Part shown: in pieces, positions 7,878-9,707 of the stretch
Layout of the letters: each line of letters starts with the position of its first letter
Numbering within the stretch: position 1 is the stretch's first letter
Assembly (NCBI GenBank): GCA_031271725.1
Contig: JAISVE010000003.1
Span: 1-9,707 of the forward strand
DNA length: 9,707 nt
Source: Bacteroidales bacterium
GTDB lineage: Bacteria; Bacteroidota; Bacteroidia; Bacteroidales; P3
Direction: 5' to 3'
Notes under the pieces: generated by a model
What the model saw: the letters and a program-made list of their open reading frames with translations, nothing else
What the model was told of the DNA's origin: nothing
Database searches by the model: none
Translations under genes and position numbers: made by a program

Positions 7878-8634
7878 ATGAATAAATCTGAACTTCTAAA
7901 ACGCTTAACTGATATAGAGTGGGACGACTTTGAAGTCAAAGAAGCCGGCACAACACTCCCTAAAAATATTTGGGAAACGGTTTCGCCGTCAAATCCCGAA
8001 TATTCCACATAAATTAGATAATTTAGGTGTTGGAATTGAGGATAGTCCGGAATACGATGCTATTCGTGAAGCCCTGGTTAATTTGTTAATGCACACGGAT
8101 TATTTCAGCCCTATAAAGCCGCGCGTAAGGGTTTTTACAGATAGAATAGAATTTGAAAATCCGGGAGGATTTCCACGCCCAATAAAAGAACTGTTAAAAA
8201 AAGATGTTTCTATTCCGCGAAATCCTGTTATTGCAAAATTGTTTCGTAATGTTAAGTTAGCAGATAATGCCGGTTACGGATTTGATAAAATGTTGAAGTG
8301 GGGAAAATCCACGCATACCAAAGTTGATTTTGAAAACAGTATTGATGTGGCATTGGTAACATTTAAGATAGATAATGTAGATTCCCCGAGTGGTCAGACA
8401 GGTGGTCAGACAAGTGGTAAGACAGGTGGTAAGACAGGTGGTAAGACCCTTTCGGAAGCACAAACCAATATATTGAATTTGATAAGAGAAAATCCGAAAA
8501 TTTCATACAAAGAAATGTCTGAAAAATTAGATATGAATACGTCCGCAATACAAAAACACATAAACAAACTAAAAGAATCAGGCATAATTCAACGGCTTGG
8601 AGCAGATTTTGGAGGAGAATGGGTGGTGAATTAG
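7878..8634 (+). pseudogene. AlbA/Schlafen-type ATP-binding regulator with winged HTH, broken by an internal deletion
   Basis: Two parts of one gene survive in different frames. The ATG at 7878 opens a 44-codon frame to TAA at 8010. Its first 36 residues (FEVKEAGTTLPKNIWETVS at 18-36) are the start of an AlbA_2 (Schlafen-like) domain, which should continue into a SAFSNTxGG motif but does not. From about 7987 the next frame reads the C-terminal half: IREALVNLLMHTDY and FTDRIEFENPGGFP (HATPase_c_4-like), IPRNPVIAKLF, NAGYGFDKM, a GGKT repeat linker, and a winged HTH (ISYKEMSEKLDMNTSAIQKH) to TAG at 8632-8634. Relatives are about 450-560 residues, so most of the AlbA domain and the central region are missing. 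The only start for the downstream frame is a TTG at 7930 inside unrelated out-of-frame sequence. It sits between the operon terminator and the EEP gene and may be a remnant of an acquired regulator. Confidence 0.85.
8392..8451 (+). repeat. 12-bp tandem repeat encoding a GG(Q/K)T linker
   Basis: Five tandem 12-bp units of the form GGT(C/A)AGACAGGT run from 8392, the last diverging after GGTAAGAC. They encode Gly-Gly-Gln-Thr, Ser-Gly-Lys-Thr and Gly-Gly-Lys-Thr units between the ATPase-like region and the winged HTH of the broken regulator. The unit length is a multiple of three, so copy-number change alters linker length without shifting frame. The GKT strings are not a Walker A motif; no GxxxxGK context or following fold is present. 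Confidence 0.88.
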
Positions 8635-8688
8635 AAAACGCTTGTAAAGAAAGGCATTGGCAAGTTATTAAATTAAAATGATATAATT

Positions 8689-9707
8689 ATGAAAAAATTG
8701 TTTTTTATTTTTTTTGTACTGCTGTTATCCATACATTTCGCAGTTGCGCAGTCCGACAAACAGGTTAAAGTCTATCCTGTAGGATTTTATAATTTGGAAA
8801 ATCTCTATCACCCAATGAGCACAGACTCTTTGCGCGACAAAGAATTTTCTCCCAAAGGTTCTTATGCATGGACAATGGATAAATACAATAAGAAGTTGGA
8901 GAATATGGCATTCACACTTAATGAAGTTGCCAAAGATTTCGGTGGACTTGTTGCTGTAGGAGTATCTGAAATCGGAAACAAAACTGTTTTGGACGATTTG
9001 GTTGCAACCGAGCCGCTGAAAAATAGAAATTGGAGCGTTATTCATTATCAATCACCTGATTGGCGCGGTGTTGATGTGGGTTTACTTTATGATGCTTCGC
9101 GCTTTAATTATCTTTCAAGTACAACATATCCATTTCCATACGATGAAGGTTTGAATAAAAAAGTTACAGATTCTTCCTTTAGGACAAGAGATGTTTTACT
9201 TGTTCATGGTTTAGTTGCGGGCGAAAGAGTGTCTATCATGGTTAATCACTGGCCATCGCGGCGTGGCGACAAGAGTGTTATTTCGCGCGAACTTGCGGCT
9301 TCTGTTGTAAAGCATATTTACGATTCGCTTATGAAAGCAGATCCGTCTATTCACGTTATCATAGTTGGCGACATGAACGATGACCCTGTTGATCCGAGTT
9401 GCGCAGTGGTGCTTAACGCAAAGGAAGATCAAAAAGATGTGCAGCCGGGCGGTCTGTTTAATACGATGTGGGAAAAATTCACAAAAGGTATCGGTTCGCT
9501 TTGTTATCAGGGCAGATGGAATATGTTTGATCAGATTATTATTTCGCAAAATCTTCTCGGCAGTGATTATTCTTCGCTTAAATTTTATAAGGCTGAGGTT
9601 TTTAACAGAGATTATCTTATACAAAAAACAGGTAGATATAAAGGTTATCCTTTCCGTACTTTTAGTGGCGGGCATTTTCAGAATGGTTTCTCCGACCACT
9701 TTCCGAC
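8689..9707 (+). CDS. Secreted endonuclease/exonuclease/phosphatase (EEP) family enzyme, C-terminus cut by window edge
   Basis: The frame is open from the ATG at 8689 to the window end (339 full codons, no stop). A signal peptide, residues 1-20, ends in HFAVA before Q21, so the product is exported. The EEP metal-dependent phosphodiesterase motifs appear in order. These are FYNLENLY at 33-40, the metal-binding Glu in SEIGNK (E94), VDVGLLYD (128-135), NHWPSRRGD (H187), GDMNDDP (D228, N230), a Gly-Arg-Trp-Asn-Met-Phe-Asp stretch (D281), and SDHFP with D336-H337 at the very end. All catalytic positions I know for the superfamily are present, so the enzyme is probably active. Superfamily members include DNases, RNases, sphingomyelinases and inositol phosphatases, so the substrate is open; the NHWPSRRGD and GDMNDDP forms are typical of bacterial secreted nuclease-like members. 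No promoter box is seen in the 54 bp upstream, whose A/T-rich leader includes ATTAAATTAAAATG. Only a few residues appear to be missing. Confidence 0.92.
   Translation, partial: MKKLFFIFFVLLLSIHFAVAQSDKQVKVYPVGFYNLENLYHPMSTDSLRDKEFSPKGSYAWTMDKYNKKLENMAFTLNEVAKDFGGLVAVGVSEIGNKTVLDDLVATEPLKNRNWSVIHYQSPDWRGVDVGLLYDASRFNYLSSTTYPFPYDEGLNKKVTDSSFRTRDVLLVHGLVAGERVSIMVNHWPSRRGDKSVISRELAASVVKHIYDSLMKADPSIHVIIVGDMNDDPVDPSCAVVLNAKEDQKDVQPGGLFNTMWEKFTKGIGSLCYQGRWNMFDQIIISQNLLGSDYSSLKFYKAEVFNRDYLIQKTGRYKGYPFRTFSGGHFQNGFSDHFP

Noticed and set aside
8428..8448. GGKT strings as Walker A nucleotide-binding motifs
   Set aside because: They are tandem linker repeats without the surrounding strand-loop-helix residues of a P-loop.
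8392..8451. Short tandem units as a small CRISPR-like array
   Set aside because: Units are contiguous 12-mers without spacers and are in frame with the coding sequence.
7878..8634. Programmed ribosomal frameshift joining the two frames of the AlbA-type gene
   Set aside because: The conserved middle of the protein is absent, so a frameshift would not restore the family protein, and no slippery heptamer with downstream structure is evident at the join.
9211..9699. Long minus-strand open frame opposite the EEP gene
   Set aside because: The plus-strand frame carries all EEP catalytic motifs in order; the minus-strand translation has no recognisable domain or start context.

Overview
The window comes from a low-GC member of the Bacteroidota, most likely the order Bacteroidales. 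The basis is gene content (a large TonB-dependent receptor, DUF5689-type lipoproteins, a DUF6427-type membrane protein), TAnnTTTG promoter boxes, and start codons preceded by A/T-rich sequence instead of Shine-Dalgarno motifs. No rRNA, tRNA, CRISPR array, intact transposase or phage gene was seen. Names rest on reading motifs by eye, not on database searches.

Left part (1-2570): the window opens in the last 53 codons of a LuxR-type helix-turn-helix regulator. Two housekeeping genes follow, nearly touching: gcvH (lipoyl carrier of the glycine cleavage system) and ychF (Obg-like ATPase). A convergent gene on the minus strand encodes a very hydrophobic multi-pass membrane protein resembling DUF6427. 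It is separated from the next gene by a 119-bp divergent spacer carrying promoter-like boxes for both strands and a 10-bp direct repeat.

Central part (2690-7840): a three-gene operon-like cluster encodes an 890-residue outer-membrane TonB-dependent receptor and two lipoproteins built from DUF5689/OB-like modules. The second lipoprotein also has a bacterial Ig-like domain and a DUF6359-like domain. A strong Rho-independent terminator closes the cluster.

Right part (7841-9707): behind the terminator lies a wrecked AlbA/Schlafen-type ATP-binding regulator gene. Its N-terminal 36 codons and its C-terminal half survive in different reading frames, and the middle is missing. It retains a 12-bp tandem repeat encoding a Gly-Gly-Lys/Gln-Thr linker. 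Then comes a secreted endonuclease/exonuclease/phosphatase (EEP) family enzyme, nearly complete and cut by the window edge just inside its catalytic SDH motif.

The most interesting reading is that receptor, lipoproteins and EEP enzyme form one functional locus, perhaps for capture, cleavage and import of an extracellular phosphodiester substrate such as nucleic acid. The dead regulator gene and the terminator now sit between the enzyme and the rest. The substrate is inference; the domain content is what the sequence shows.
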